A stretch of DNA of 7,612 nt from Candidatus Binatia bacterium (GTDB lineage: Bacteria > Desulfobacterota_B > Binatia > UBA9968), in assembly GCA_025922795.1 (NCBI GenBank), contig JAICHC010000120.1:1-7612 (forward strand), read 5' to 3'. The notes below the pieces were generated by a model that worked only from the letters and a program-made list of their open reading frames with translations, was not told the DNA's origin and made no database searches. Position 1 is the first letter of the stretch. Every line of letters starts with the position of its first letter. This document shows positions 1 to 7,085 of the stretch, in pieces. A program made the position numbers and the translations under genes.

Positions 1-2
1 AG

Positions 3-728
3 GAATATTTGCCCCACTTTAAACCCAAGGTGACGCTGTGGTTTTATTTTGAGCTGAATGACCTCGCTGATTTAGCCCAGGAAACCCGAAGCGGCTTACT
101 GAAGCGCTATTTGCAAGGCAATTTCAACCAAGGTCTGATCACAAGACAAACCGAAATCGATCAGGTCCTCAGCCACTACGCCGATAAAAAGATAGAGGAA
201 GCCAACAACAGTCGCGCCGACCTCGAAGACACGCTGAAGATCATCAAATTATCTACTGTGCGGACGAAATCGGGTTTGGTTAATGGAATATCTCAAACGC
301 AATCTGATGAATTGCACATAAAATTATTCCGCGAGGTTCTGCAAGATGCTCGCGCCTTCGTCGGTACGTGGAACGGTTTACTGTATTTCGTTTATCTTCC
401 AGCCTGGCAACGATATACAGGACGCCAGGCTACCAGCGTCAATCGAGATGCAATACTCAATCTAGTAAGAGGGCTCAACATTCCTGTGATTGACATTCAT
501 GAGGCTTTCCAAGCGCACGGCGATCCCCTGCGACTCTTCCCCAGCGGACAACAAGGCCACTACAATGAAGAGGGTCACCGCTTGGTTGCAGAAACAATCC
601 TACGTCACTTGTCGTTGCGCTCTTCATCCTCAACTACCGGTCGAGGGTTGCGGCAGGAAAATCGATTGACGGTGCGGCATATGCCTTCCGTGCTGCAAAG
701 AGTGGGACGAGCGCGACAGGCCGATTGA
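3..728 (+). CDS. SGNH/GDSL hydrolase-like protein, 5'-partial
   Basis: The reading frame is open through the left edge of the window, so the true start and the N-terminal half, including the nucleophile Ser block, lie outside; the TTG at 9 should not be taken as the start. What can be seen: an early strand reading TLWFYFELNDLADL, which matches the 'W..EgNDl.dl' segment of SGNH-fold proteins of the AlgX/AlgJ-like or lipase/acylhydrolase kind. Next comes a charged helical stretch, a strand LLYFVYLPAWQRY, a segment NIPVIDIHEAF, and the C-terminal block FPSGQQGHYNEEGHRLVAETIL, where GHYN..GH holds the likely catalytic His (codon 558-560). Such enzymes usually add or remove acyl groups on sugars or lipids. 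The residue two before that His is often Asp in this fold, but is Gln here. After AETILRHL the protein runs on for about 40 Ser/Arg-rich residues that do not look like the fold. The family call is fairly sure; the substrate and whether it is active are unknown. Confidence 0.72.
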   Translation, partial: EYLPHFKPKVTLWFYFELNDLADLAQETRSGLLKRYLQGNFNQGLITRQTEIDQVLSHYADKKIEEANNSRADLEDTLKIIKLSTVRTKSGLVNGISQTQSDELHIKLFREVLQDARAFVGTWNGLLYFVYLPAWQRYTGRQATSVNRDAILNLVRGLNIPVIDIHEAFQAHGDPLRLFPSGQQGHYNEEGHRLVAETILRHLSLRSSSSTTGRGLRQENRLTVRHMPSVLQRVGRARQAD

Positions 729-1058
729 CGCGCGCGAGCGAGAGCTATTGCGACGTTTCCAAAAATGTAACCGAACCCCAAAGCCGGTTTACCGCCGCCC
801 GCTGTTCGGCTCCCGTCTTGAGCTTGGATTTCTGGTTTCATGATTGCGTTTCGTAGCGCAGATGCGCTGGATGCGCCGAAGCGTCCGCGTTGATGTGGCC
901 ATGAGAGCCGCAGGCCCAAACCGGGTGACGTCAGCTAGGTGATTTTTTGAAGGCCGACGACGTTTGCGGAAGCCTTCGGCTTGGAAAATGGCAAGATGGA
1001 TGGTAGACAAAATCCGGGTCGGAAAACTCACGCAACCTAAGTCCTTGAAATCGGCATC
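729..1058. other. Intergenic stretch, no supported gene
   Basis: No convincing coding region is visible on either strand; open frames on the minus strand here are rich in Arg/Ser and partly antisense to the tRNA gene that follows. A weak promoter-like pair lies at 981-986 (TTGGAA) and 1004-1009 (TAGACA) with a 17-base spacer, about 50 bases before the tRNA, and may drive it. A small hairpin (AAGCC/GGCTT around 971-982) overlaps the first hexamer. A run of six T at 943-948 has no clear GC-rich stem in front of it, so no terminator for the upstream gene is claimed. Confidence 0.45.
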
Positions 1059-1146
1059 GGAGGGGTGGGTGAGCGGTTGAAACCACCGGTCTTGAAAACC
1101 GGCGTCCCGTAAGGGACCGCGAGTTCGAATCTCGCCCCCTCCGCCA
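1059..1146 (+). tRNA. tRNA-Ser (anticodon UGA)
   Basis: A full class II cloverleaf can be drawn. The acceptor stem GGAGGGG (1059-1065) pairs with CCCCTCC (1136-1142), followed by discriminator G and an encoded CCA (1144-1146). The anticodon stem is CCGGT/ACCGG (1086-1090 with 1098-1102) around loop CTTGAAA, anticodon TGA at 1093-1095. The long variable arm GTCCC-GTAA-GGGAC (1104-1117) is the hallmark of serine tRNAs. The T arm is GCGAG-TTCGAAT-CTCGC (1119-1135). It should read UCA and, by wobble, other UCN codons. It stands alone, 124 bases before the MBL gene. Confidence 0.97.
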
Positions 1147-1269
1147 GCAAAACCGCACGTTTGCAAACGATTCCCACCCTTCTGCATCACGAAGTAATGG
1201 AGCACGGCTCGCGCACTTGCGTAACCTTTATGGCTCTGGCGGGAATGTGTCACAAAAGGATGGTGCTGC

Positions 1270-2673
1270 ATGGCGAACGATAAGGCGGCTTCGCTGCAAT
1301 TTCTCGGGGCAGCCGGCGGAGTTACGGGCTCGAAATTTCTATTTTCCCACGGTGACGATCAAGTTTTGATCGACTGCGGGTTGTTTCAGGGGCTGAAAGA
1401 ACTGCGCCAGAGAAATTGGGCGCCGTTGCCGATCAACCTGTCGCGCTTACGCGCGGTGATTTTAACGCACGCGCACATCGATCATTCGGGTTACTTGCCG
1501 CGGATCGTCGGCAAGGGTTACAAGGGTCCGGTCTTCGCTACGCCGGGCACCTGCGATCTCTTAGGAGTGATGCTGCCGGATGCAGCGCACTTGCAAGAGG
1601 AAGAAGCGCGTTACGCCAATCGCAAGGGTTATTCGAAGCATTCGCCGGCGTTGCCGCTTTATACCGTCGAAGATGCCGAGCGTTCGTTGAGGCTTTTGCG
1701 TCCGGTACGCTTGGAAGAATCGGTCGAAGTGATCAAGGGCGTGTTTTTGGATTATGGCCGAGTCGGCCACATCCTCGGCGCAGGTTCGGTACGGTTATCA
1801 TTTCAGCTGAACGGCCAGAAGAGAACTTTGATGGATTCTGGCGATCTCGGCCGCTACGATCGACCGATTCTCAAGGATCCGGAGCCGGCGGGAAGCGCCG
1901 ATTGGCTGCTGATTGAATCGACCTATGGCAATCGGATTCATCCTAAGGAATCGGAAGGAGAACTGCGCAGCGTCGTCAAGGAAATTGCCGAGCAGCGCGG
2001 TTGTCTTTTGATTCCGGCTTTTGCCATCGGCAGGACACAGGATTTGGTATATACGATTCGACGAATGGAAGATGCCGGTGAAATCCCGCCGATCCCCGTA
2101 TATGTCGATAGTCCAATGGGGATAGAAGCCACCCAGATATACTCGCACCACACCGCCGAGCACGATTTTGAGATGGCGCAGCTCAGCAATCATGACCGTA
2201 ACCCACTTCGGTCGCGAGCTATGGTTGTCGCCAAATCACCTGAGCAATCAAAAGCGATCAATAACTTCAAAGGCCCTCTCATCATTATTTCTGCCAGCGG
2301 AATGGCGACTGGCGGTCGCGTTTTGCATCATCTCAAGCATCGGCTGCCCAATCCGGATACGACCGTGCTCTTGGTCGGATATCAGGCGGAAGGGACGCGT
2401 GGCAGGCTGCTGCAGGAGGGTGCTAAAAGCGTCAAATTACTCGGGGAGGCGATTCCAGTACGTGCGAAGATCAAGGTCCTCGACGGCTTCTCGGCGCATG
2501 CTGATCGGGCTGAAATCTTGCGCTGGCTGCGTACGTTCAAAAAGGCGCCGAAGATGACCTACATCGTGCATGGCGAGCCGCCGGCTGCCCAAGCCCTGGC
2601 TGCAGTGATTCGCGAGCAGCTCCAGTGGAAAGTGGAAATTGCGAGGCACCAACAGGTTGTGCCGCTAGGATGA
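1270..2673 (+). CDS. MBL-fold/beta-CASP RNA-nuclease family protein
   Basis: A 467-residue cytoplasmic metallo-hydrolase of the RNA-processing metallo-beta-lactamase group (CPSF73/YSH1-like), close to the usual bacterial length of 450-470. Metal ligands are visible in order: H67-A-H69-I-D71-H72 (motif 2), H167 in GHILGAGS (motif 3) and D192 in SGDLGR (motif 4). The beta-CASP insert follows, with ESTYGNR near 216-222, SASGMATGGR at 341-350, H410 in DGFSAHADR and H434 in YIVHGEP. All key residues appear intact. Family members are endo- and/or 5'-exonucleases acting on RNA; the target of this one cannot be read from sequence. The ATG at 1270 is preceded by AAAAGGA at 1254-1260 with a 9-base spacer, which supports this start. 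No signal peptide or membrane segment is seen. It appears to be a single-gene unit between a tRNA and a 387-base gap, with no functional tie to the transporter downstream. Confidence 0.93.
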   Translation: MANDKAASLQFLGAAGGVTGSKFLFSHGDDQVLIDCGLFQGLKELRQRNWAPLPINLSRLRAVILTHAHIDHSGYLPRIVGKGYKGPVFATPGTCDLLGVMLPDAAHLQEEEARYANRKGYSKHSPALPLYTVEDAERSLRLLRPVRLEESVEVIKGVFLDYGRVGHILGAGSVRLSFQLNGQKRTLMDSGDLGRYDRPILKDPEPAGSADWLLIESTYGNRIHPKESEGELRSVVKEIAEQRGCLLIPAFAIGRTQDLVYTIRRMEDAGEIPPIPVYVDSPMGIEATQIYSHHTAEHDFEMAQLSNHDRNPLRSRAMVVAKSPEQSKAINNFKGPLIIISASGMATGGRVLHHLKHRLPNPDTTVLLVGYQAEGTRGRLLQEGAKSVKLLGEAIPVRAKIKVLDGFSAHADRAEILRWLRTFKKAPKMTYIVHGEPPAAQALAAVIREQLQWKVEIARHQQVVPLG

Positions 2674-2770
2674 TCTCGCTGAACGCCCGGCTGTAGCATA
2701 GGCGAGAGTCCCCTTCGGCAAGTCTCAAGGAGTGAGCCGCCCGGTCCAACTGCGTGTTGATCGTTTCAAT

Positions 2771-2801
2771 TTGTCACTTGGCGGTGCCGGCGAACTATAC
2801 T
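2771..2801 (+). promoter_or_regulatory. Candidate sigma-70-type promoter
   Basis: TTGTCA at 2771-2776 and TATACT at 2796-2801 each match the -35 and -10 consensus at five of six bases. The spacer is 19 bases, longer than the preferred 17, which lowers confidence. The bases after the -10 box are GC-rich. Transcription would begin near 2808 and give a leader of about 250 bases before the ATPase gene. It is the best promoter-like pair seen upstream of the ABC operon. Confidence 0.33.
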
Positions 2802-3039
2802 CGCGGGCTTTTAATTTCAGTCAGGCTCAACTAATTGCGTTAGGCTTGCTGATATCGCAACCCAATTTTACTGCCAGGATGAGCCGCAATCTCACACGCC
2901 CGTTGGTGGCGTGATGCAGGTGATGTATTAGCAGGCGCGGAGGGTTCGTGGACTGCCATCCGCCATGGCCTTCCAAAAAACGCTATTGTTTCCATTTTCC
3001 CCGTGATTGGAGTAAGTAGAGCCTACAAACGCGAGCAAT

Positions 3040-3056
3040 GGCGGGGATTTTCCGCC
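3040..3056 (+). promoter_or_regulatory. Hairpin covering the SD-like site of the ATPase gene
   Basis: GGCGG (3040-3044) pairs with CCGCC (3052-3056) around a 7-base loop, ending four bases before the ATG at 3061. The only purine-rich, SD-like stretch near the start (GGGGA at 3043-3047) lies in the 5' arm and loop. The hairpin could mask the ribosome site and lower or tune expression; this is inference from pairing alone. Confidence 0.3.
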
Positions 3057-3060
3057 GACG

Positions 3061-4182
3061 ATGCGGTTCGATCAAGCTATGCCGATATTGAAAGTCGAAG
3101 GGCTGACTAAACTCTTCAAAGAGGTGAGAGCGCTCGACGAAGTCAGCTTCGAGTTCGACAAAGGCATTCTCTCATTTCTCGGTCCTTCCGGTTGCGGTAA
3201 GACGACGTTGCTCAGATCGATCGCCGGCCTCGAAGTGCCGGACGCGGGCTCAATTTCGATCGCTAATAAAGTTCAGACTTCCATCGAGCGTGGCGTGCTC
3301 GTGCCGCCGTACGCGCGCGAGATCGGTTTCGTGTTTCAGAATTACGCGCTGTGGCCGCACATGACGGTTTTTAAGAACGTCGCTTTTGGCCTGAAGCTGC
3401 GCAAGAAGCCGAACGATGAAATCGGGCGTAAAGTCATGTCGGCGCTCGATCTGGTTGGCTTAAAAGGGCACGAGCAGAGGTATCCGTCGCAACTGAGCGG
3501 CGGCCAGCAGCAGCGCGTTGCTCTGGCGCGCAGCCTGGCGTTAGAGCCCAGGCTTATTCTGCTAGATGAGCCGCTCAGTAACCTCGACGCGAAGCTACGC
3601 GAAGAAATGCGCATCGAGATCAAGCGGTTGATCCACAAAGTCGCTATCAGCGCGCTGTATGTCACGCACGACCAAGAGGAGGCTTTCACGATCTCTGACG
3701 CCGTCGTGGTGATGAACGCCGGCAGGATTCTTCAATACGGGGCGCCGGACGAGATTTACAATCGGCCGGTGCATCCTTTCGTCGCCTCCTTTGTCGGCCA
3801 TTCGATGCTGGTGGACGGCAAAGTGACGAAAATCGAGGGCGGCAGTTGCTTCGTCAATGTGCCGGAGTTCAATGGCGCCAATCTGGTATCGCCGGCGCCG
3901 CAACGAGTTGCGGCCGGAGACTCTTGCAAGGTTGTGATCCGAACCACCGAGGTCAAGCTGAGCCATGACGGCTTTCCCGCCGGAACGGATAACGTGATCG
4001 AAGGAGTGATGACCAGCCGCGAATATCGCGGCGGATTGATCGACCACCGGGTGCAAATCGGCTCGAAGGAATTGGTCGTCACGTCGCACAAACTCTGTCC
4101 GATGATTCGGGTCAACGGCGGCGGTAAAACCTTTGTGGCCATTGACCGCTCCTCGATCAGCTTGATCGTGGTGGGCTCATGA
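3061..4182 (+). CDS. ABC importer ATPase, Fbp/Pot-type
   Basis: A 373-residue ATPase that should form a homodimer on the inner face of the membrane and power uptake through the permease encoded next. Seen in order: A-loop region near F19, Walker A GPSGCGKTT (41-49), Q-loop Q93 in FVFQNYALWPHMTV, signature LSGGQ (145-149), Walker B LILLDEP with D169/E170, D-loop SNLD (173-176) and H-loop H203 in YVTHDQEEA. About 130 C-terminal residues form a regulatory TOBE-like region typical of ferric-iron (FbpC), polyamine (PotA) and sugar (UgpC/MalK) ATPases. No catalytic residue is missing. The start is uncertain: ATG 3061 adds MRFDQA before a second ATG at 3079, where MPILKVEGLTKLF matches where family members usually begin; neither has a well-placed ribosome site. 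An in-frame stop at 3013-3015 limits any further extension. The stop overlaps an ATG (ATGA at 4179-4182). The gene is the first of a three-gene transport operon; the ligand is not decided by this protein. Confidence 0.95.
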   Translation: MRFDQAMPILKVEGLTKLFKEVRALDEVSFEFDKGILSFLGPSGCGKTTLLRSIAGLEVPDAGSISIANKVQTSIERGVLVPPYAREIGFVFQNYALWPHMTVFKNVAFGLKLRKKPNDEIGRKVMSALDLVGLKGHEQRYPSQLSGGQQQRVALARSLALEPRLILLDEPLSNLDAKLREEMRIEIKRLIHKVAISALYVTHDQEEAFTISDAVVVMNAGRILQYGAPDEIYNRPVHPFVASFVGHSMLVDGKVTKIEGGSCFVNVPEFNGANLVSPAPQRVAAGDSCKVVIRTTEVKLSHDGFPAGTDNVIEGVMTSREYRGGLIDHRVQIGSKELVVTSHKLCPMIRVNGGGKTFVAIDRSSISLIVVGS

Positions 4183-4209
4183 GCGCGCGGGTTTGAAAAT
4201 CCGAAGCTT

Positions 4210-5928
4210 GTGGAAAGGAGCTGGGTCACGGCCAACCTGAATTCTTTTAGAATTACGATGCGCCAAGGCACGCTCGTGCCGTTGATCGCCAGCACCATCG
4301 CAGGGGCGGCGATCATCACTCCCGTGATCGTCGTACTGTGGCGGAGCTTTACCACCGGCCGGTTGGGATTCACCGTGGGCCTTAACTTGACCAACTACAT
4401 GCGCGTGTTCGGTGATAAAGATATTTTGCCGATGCTCAGTAATTCTGTGATCTACGCGGCTGGCTCGGCCCTGCTTGGCACCGGCGTCGGCGCTTTGCTC
4501 GCATGGATCGTCGCCCGCACCAATACGCCGGGGAAAGGATTGGTCGAGCTGATGCCGCTCTATCCGATCCTCATGCCGCCGATCATGAAAAACATCGCGT
4601 GGATTTTGCTGCTTGCTCCCAAGTCGGGGATTCTCAATGGCATGTTGAATCAGTATCTCGGCATCGACACGCCGGTGTTCAATGCTTTCAGCATGGCCGG
4701 CATGATTTGGGTCTTCGGTTTGGCTTGTGTGCCGCTGGGATATCTTTTTCTCCTGCCGGTATTTCTCTCGTTCGATCCGTCGCTCGAAGAGAGCGCGTAC
4801 ATTGCCGGAAGCCGGCCGGTGCATACGATGATGAAAATCACCTTTCCACTCGCTGGGCCGGCGTTTCTTTCGGCCTTCGTGCTGAATCTTCTTCGCGGAT
4901 TGAGATCCTTTGAGACGCCGGTGCTACAAGGAACTCCCGGCAACATCAAAGTTTTCGTCAGCCGCGTTTACGATTCCATGGCGCTCGAATTCAACACGGG
5001 CTTGGCGACAGCCTATAGCGTGATATTGATCGTGCTCTCGGTCATCACTCTGTATTTCTACGTGCGCGCAACGCGCTTTTCCGAACGCTACGCGACGATC
5101 ACCGGCAAAGGGTACCGGGTTAAAGTCATCGATATCGGACCCTGGAGATACCTGACCTTCCTCGCCGTGTTCGTTTATTTCCTGGCCGGCATCTTGATCC
5201 CGTTCATCGTGCTGATCGTAGTGTCGATGATTCCCTACTTCGACTATGAAACTTTCATGAGCTTTCCAAGCAACGCCGTGTTGACGAATTACTTCACCGT
5301 CTTGAAGCATCCGAGCTTCGTTACCGGGCTCTATAATTCGCTGGTATTGTCGGTGAGCATCGCGGTGATCACCGTGTTGGCTGGCATCGTGATGGCGTTT
5401 ACGATCTACCGCACACGCGCCGCCGGCACCAAGCTGTTCGAATTTATAGGTACCGTGCCTCTGGCCTTTCCGCCGCTAGTTTTGTCGGTCGGCTTGGTGA
5501 TCATTTTTCTCGGCACGCCGCTCTACAACAGTTTGCTCGCCTTGGGTATCGGTCTGTTCGTCGCCTACTTTCCCTACGCGTTTAGAAACGCCTCCGGCTC
5601 GATCGTCAACATCCACAAAGAGCTTGACGAAGCGGCCTGGGTGCACGGCGCGCGCTGGCGCCATGTATTCTTCAAGATTACGCTGCCGATTCTCAAGCCG
5701 TCGGTCGGGGGGGCGCTCTTCTATATATTCATCGAAGCGATCCGCAATGTCGATGTGGCGGTGTTGCTGACGTCGCCCGGGAAGGAGTACGGTCCGGTGA
5801 CGTTGTTCGAATACTTCCGGCTTGGACAATGGGCGGAGGCGGCGGCTGGCGGGGTGATCTATTTGATTATATTGGTGGTGGCCGTCTCGACGGCCAAATT
5901 TGTTTTCAAACTGAGGTTCAGTCTGTAG
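4210..5928 (+). CDS. ABC importer permease, two fused membrane domains
   Basis: A 572-residue inner-membrane protein with about 12 hydrophobic segments, built as two homologous halves as in FbpB/AfuB-type and ThiP-type permeases. Each half has an EAA loop that docks on the ATPase: EESAYIAGSRPVHTMMKITFPL starting near residue 193, and DEAAWVHGARWRHVFFKITLPIL starting near 473, both with the conserved Gly (G200 and G480). It forms the whole translocation pore, so no second permease gene is needed. It begins 27 bases after the ATPase gene, in the same frame as it, and is probably translated by coupling. The start is not secure: GTG at 4210 has no clear ribosome site, and ATG at 4258 (MRQGTLVPLI) is an alternative just before the first membrane segment. 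The strong AAAGGAG at 4214-4220 lies inside the called gene and has no start codon at a useful distance. No internal break is seen. Confidence 0.93.
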   Translation: MERSWVTANLNSFRITMRQGTLVPLIASTIAGAAIITPVIVVLWRSFTTGRLGFTVGLNLTNYMRVFGDKDILPMLSNSVIYAAGSALLGTGVGALLAWIVARTNTPGKGLVELMPLYPILMPPIMKNIAWILLLAPKSGILNGMLNQYLGIDTPVFNAFSMAGMIWVFGLACVPLGYLFLLPVFLSFDPSLEESAYIAGSRPVHTMMKITFPLAGPAFLSAFVLNLLRGLRSFETPVLQGTPGNIKVFVSRVYDSMALEFNTGLATAYSVILIVLSVITLYFYVRATRFSERYATITGKGYRVKVIDIGPWRYLTFLAVFVYFLAGILIPFIVLIVVSMIPYFDYETFMSFPSNAVLTNYFTVLKHPSFVTGLYNSLVLSVSIAVITVLAGIVMAFTIYRTRAAGTKLFEFIGTVPLAFPPLVLSVGLVIIFLGTPLYNSLLALGIGLFVAYFPYAFRNASGSIVNIHKELDEAAWVHGARWRHVFFKITLPILKPSVGGALFYIFIEAIRNVDVAVLLTSPGKEYGPVTLFEYFRLGQWAEAAAGGVIYLIILVVAVSTAKFVFKLRFSL

Positions 5929-5954
5929 TGCGTAGTCAAGTCGAAATCCAATGA

Positions 5955-5963
5955 AAAGGGGGA
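5955..5963 (+). promoter_or_regulatory. Strong ribosome binding site of the solute-binding protein gene
   Basis: The purine-rich AAAGGGGGA sits 9 bases before the ATG at 5973 and settles that start over the out-of-frame ATG at 5951. It is clearly stronger than anything before the ATPase or permease genes. That fits the usual need for more binding protein than transporter. Confidence 0.6.
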
Positions 5964-5972
5964 CGGATCAAA

Positions 5973-7085
5973 ATGATGAGCAAATCCATGAAGGTGACCG
6001 CGATCGGGTTGGCCATCGGCTTGTGTTTCGCCAGTGTGGCCGGAGCGGCGCAGAAAGCCGGTCCCGGCCAAGGAACAAAGGGAACCACCGGCTCTGGTGC
6101 TACCGCGCAAGCGGCAAAGGCTTTCGAGAAAGCGAGTGCCGAACTTTACGCGAAGGCCAAAAAGGAAGGCAATCTGGTCGTTTATTCCGTCTGGGACGTC
6201 GAGCATCTAAGGATCATTAGCGATACATTCATGAAGCGGTATCCGGGCATAAAAGCGACTTATTGGCAAGCACGCAACCCGGAGATTGTCACGCGGGTTT
6301 TGACCGAACTGCAGGGCGGCCAGTCGAGTTTCGACGTTGTGTTGTCAGATAACGCTCCGTCGGTCATCCGCGCGGCAGGCGGGATCATGAGCTATGAGAC
6401 GGCGCAAAAAGAGGTGTTGTTGTTGCACGACCCGGGAATCCCAACGGTTAGCCTGCAGATCCAGGCGCTCGCTTTCAACACCAGGAAGATGAAGCCAGCG
6501 GAGGCGCCAAAAAATTGGGAAGACGTAGCCAACCCTAAATACAAGGGCATGATTGCATTGGACGATCCTATGCGGGCGGGTCCCTTGAGCTCGATGCTGT
6601 CAGCTTTAAAGACTCAATGGAACGATGATGGGCGCTTCAATAAATTTCTCCTGGGACTCAAGGCGCTGAAGGTGCCGGTGCATAAAAGCACGAGCGCGAT
6701 GTTCAGGCTGTTGGTTTCCGGTGAGTACAATATCGCCATGCCAGCGCTGTTGCACGATGTGATGGAAGAAATGCATAAAGGCGCTCCGGTGAGTTACGTT
6801 AAGACCAATCCACCGGTCTTGTTTCCTCGCCATGCGGGCATTTACGTCAAGTCGCCCCATCCGAATGCGGCCAAACTGTTTGCCGAGTGGCTGATCTCCG
6901 AGCAGGGGCAGAAAGCCCTCGATTCAGTCGGCCGCGAGTCATCGCGTATCGATTTCAAATCGAAGACTTCGATCGAGTCGGCGTTCGGCAAGGGCGCAAA
7001 GACACTGCCGGTCACTGACAAGCTCTTTCTCGAAGATCCGAAGAAATGGCTCGATAGTTTCGTGAAACCGATCTGGGAAGGCTAA
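5973..7085 (+). CDS. Periplasmic ABC solute-binding protein, Fbp/Afu-like
   Basis: A 370-residue exported binding protein. Residues 1-26 form a Sec signal: Lys at 4 and 7, a hydrophobic stretch TAIGLAIGLCFASVA, and a likely signal peptidase I site after A23-G24-A25. Cys18 is not in a proper lipobox (LC, not G/A/S-C), so it should be soluble. A Gly/Thr-rich linker (about 28-45) precedes the fold, whose first strand is GNLVVYS (66-72), with FDVVLSD at 120-126 and later FNTRKMKPAEAPKNWEDVANPKYKGMIALDDP. These are features of the family 1/6 binding proteins that serve ferric iron, phosphonate, thiamine and similar ligands. Classic ferric-binding proteins hold Fe3+ with two adjacent Tyr; no Tyr-Tyr pair occurs anywhere here, so iron should not be assumed. 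The gene is last in the operon, 44 bases after the permease. GTG/TTG alternatives are not needed; an ATG repeat at 5976 could also serve. The family is sure; the ligand is unknown. Confidence 0.92.
   Translation: MMSKSMKVTAIGLAIGLCFASVAGAAQKAGPGQGTKGTTGSGATAQAAKAFEKASAELYAKAKKEGNLVVYSVWDVEHLRIISDTFMKRYPGIKATYWQARNPEIVTRVLTELQGGQSSFDVVLSDNAPSVIRAAGGIMSYETAQKEVLLLHDPGIPTVSLQIQALAFNTRKMKPAEAPKNWEDVANPKYKGMIALDDPMRAGPLSSMLSALKTQWNDDGRFNKFLLGLKALKVPVHKSTSAMFRLLVSGEYNIAMPALLHDVMEEMHKGAPVSYVKTNPPVLFPRHAGIYVKSPHPNAAKLFAEWLISEQGQKALDSVGRESSRIDFKSKTSIESAFGKGAKTLPVTDKLFLEDPKKWLDSFVKPIWEG

Larger units (their letters stand above)
2674..3060. other. Intergenic stretch with no supported gene
   Basis: The longest open frame (2732-2914, 60 codons from GTG) has no properly spaced ribosome site and no recognisable motif, so I do not call it. 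What is present: a promoter-like pair at 2771-2801, an inverted repeat CACGCC/GGCGTG at 2895-2913 with a 7-base loop and no T-run, and a hairpin at 3040-3056 just before the ABC operon. No terminator with a good U-tract is seen after the MBL gene. The length and internal structure would suit a long leader, a small RNA, or a decayed gene; nothing decides between these. Confidence 0.4.

Noticed and set aside
931..1271. Minus-strand frames giving peptides such as GRDSNSRSLTGRRFSRPVVSTAHP
   Set aside because: They read the antisense strand of tRNA-Ser(UGA). Peptides of this kind are well-known spurious products of tRNA antisense translation.
2732..2914. 60-codon frame after the MBL gene
   Set aside because: The GTG start has the purine stretch directly against it with no spacer, no motif is recognisable, and it overlaps the promoter-like hexamers.
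4177..4824. Long minus-strand frame (215 codons) opposite the permease
   Set aside because: It is rich in His, Arg, Asp and Gln, as expected for the complement of a gene for a hydrophobic protein. The plus strand encodes an unmistakable permease.
6015..6030. Possible lipoprotein signal at Cys18 of the binding protein
   Set aside because: The residue before Cys is Leu, not Gly/Ala/Ser, and a good signal peptidase I site follows at A-G-A.
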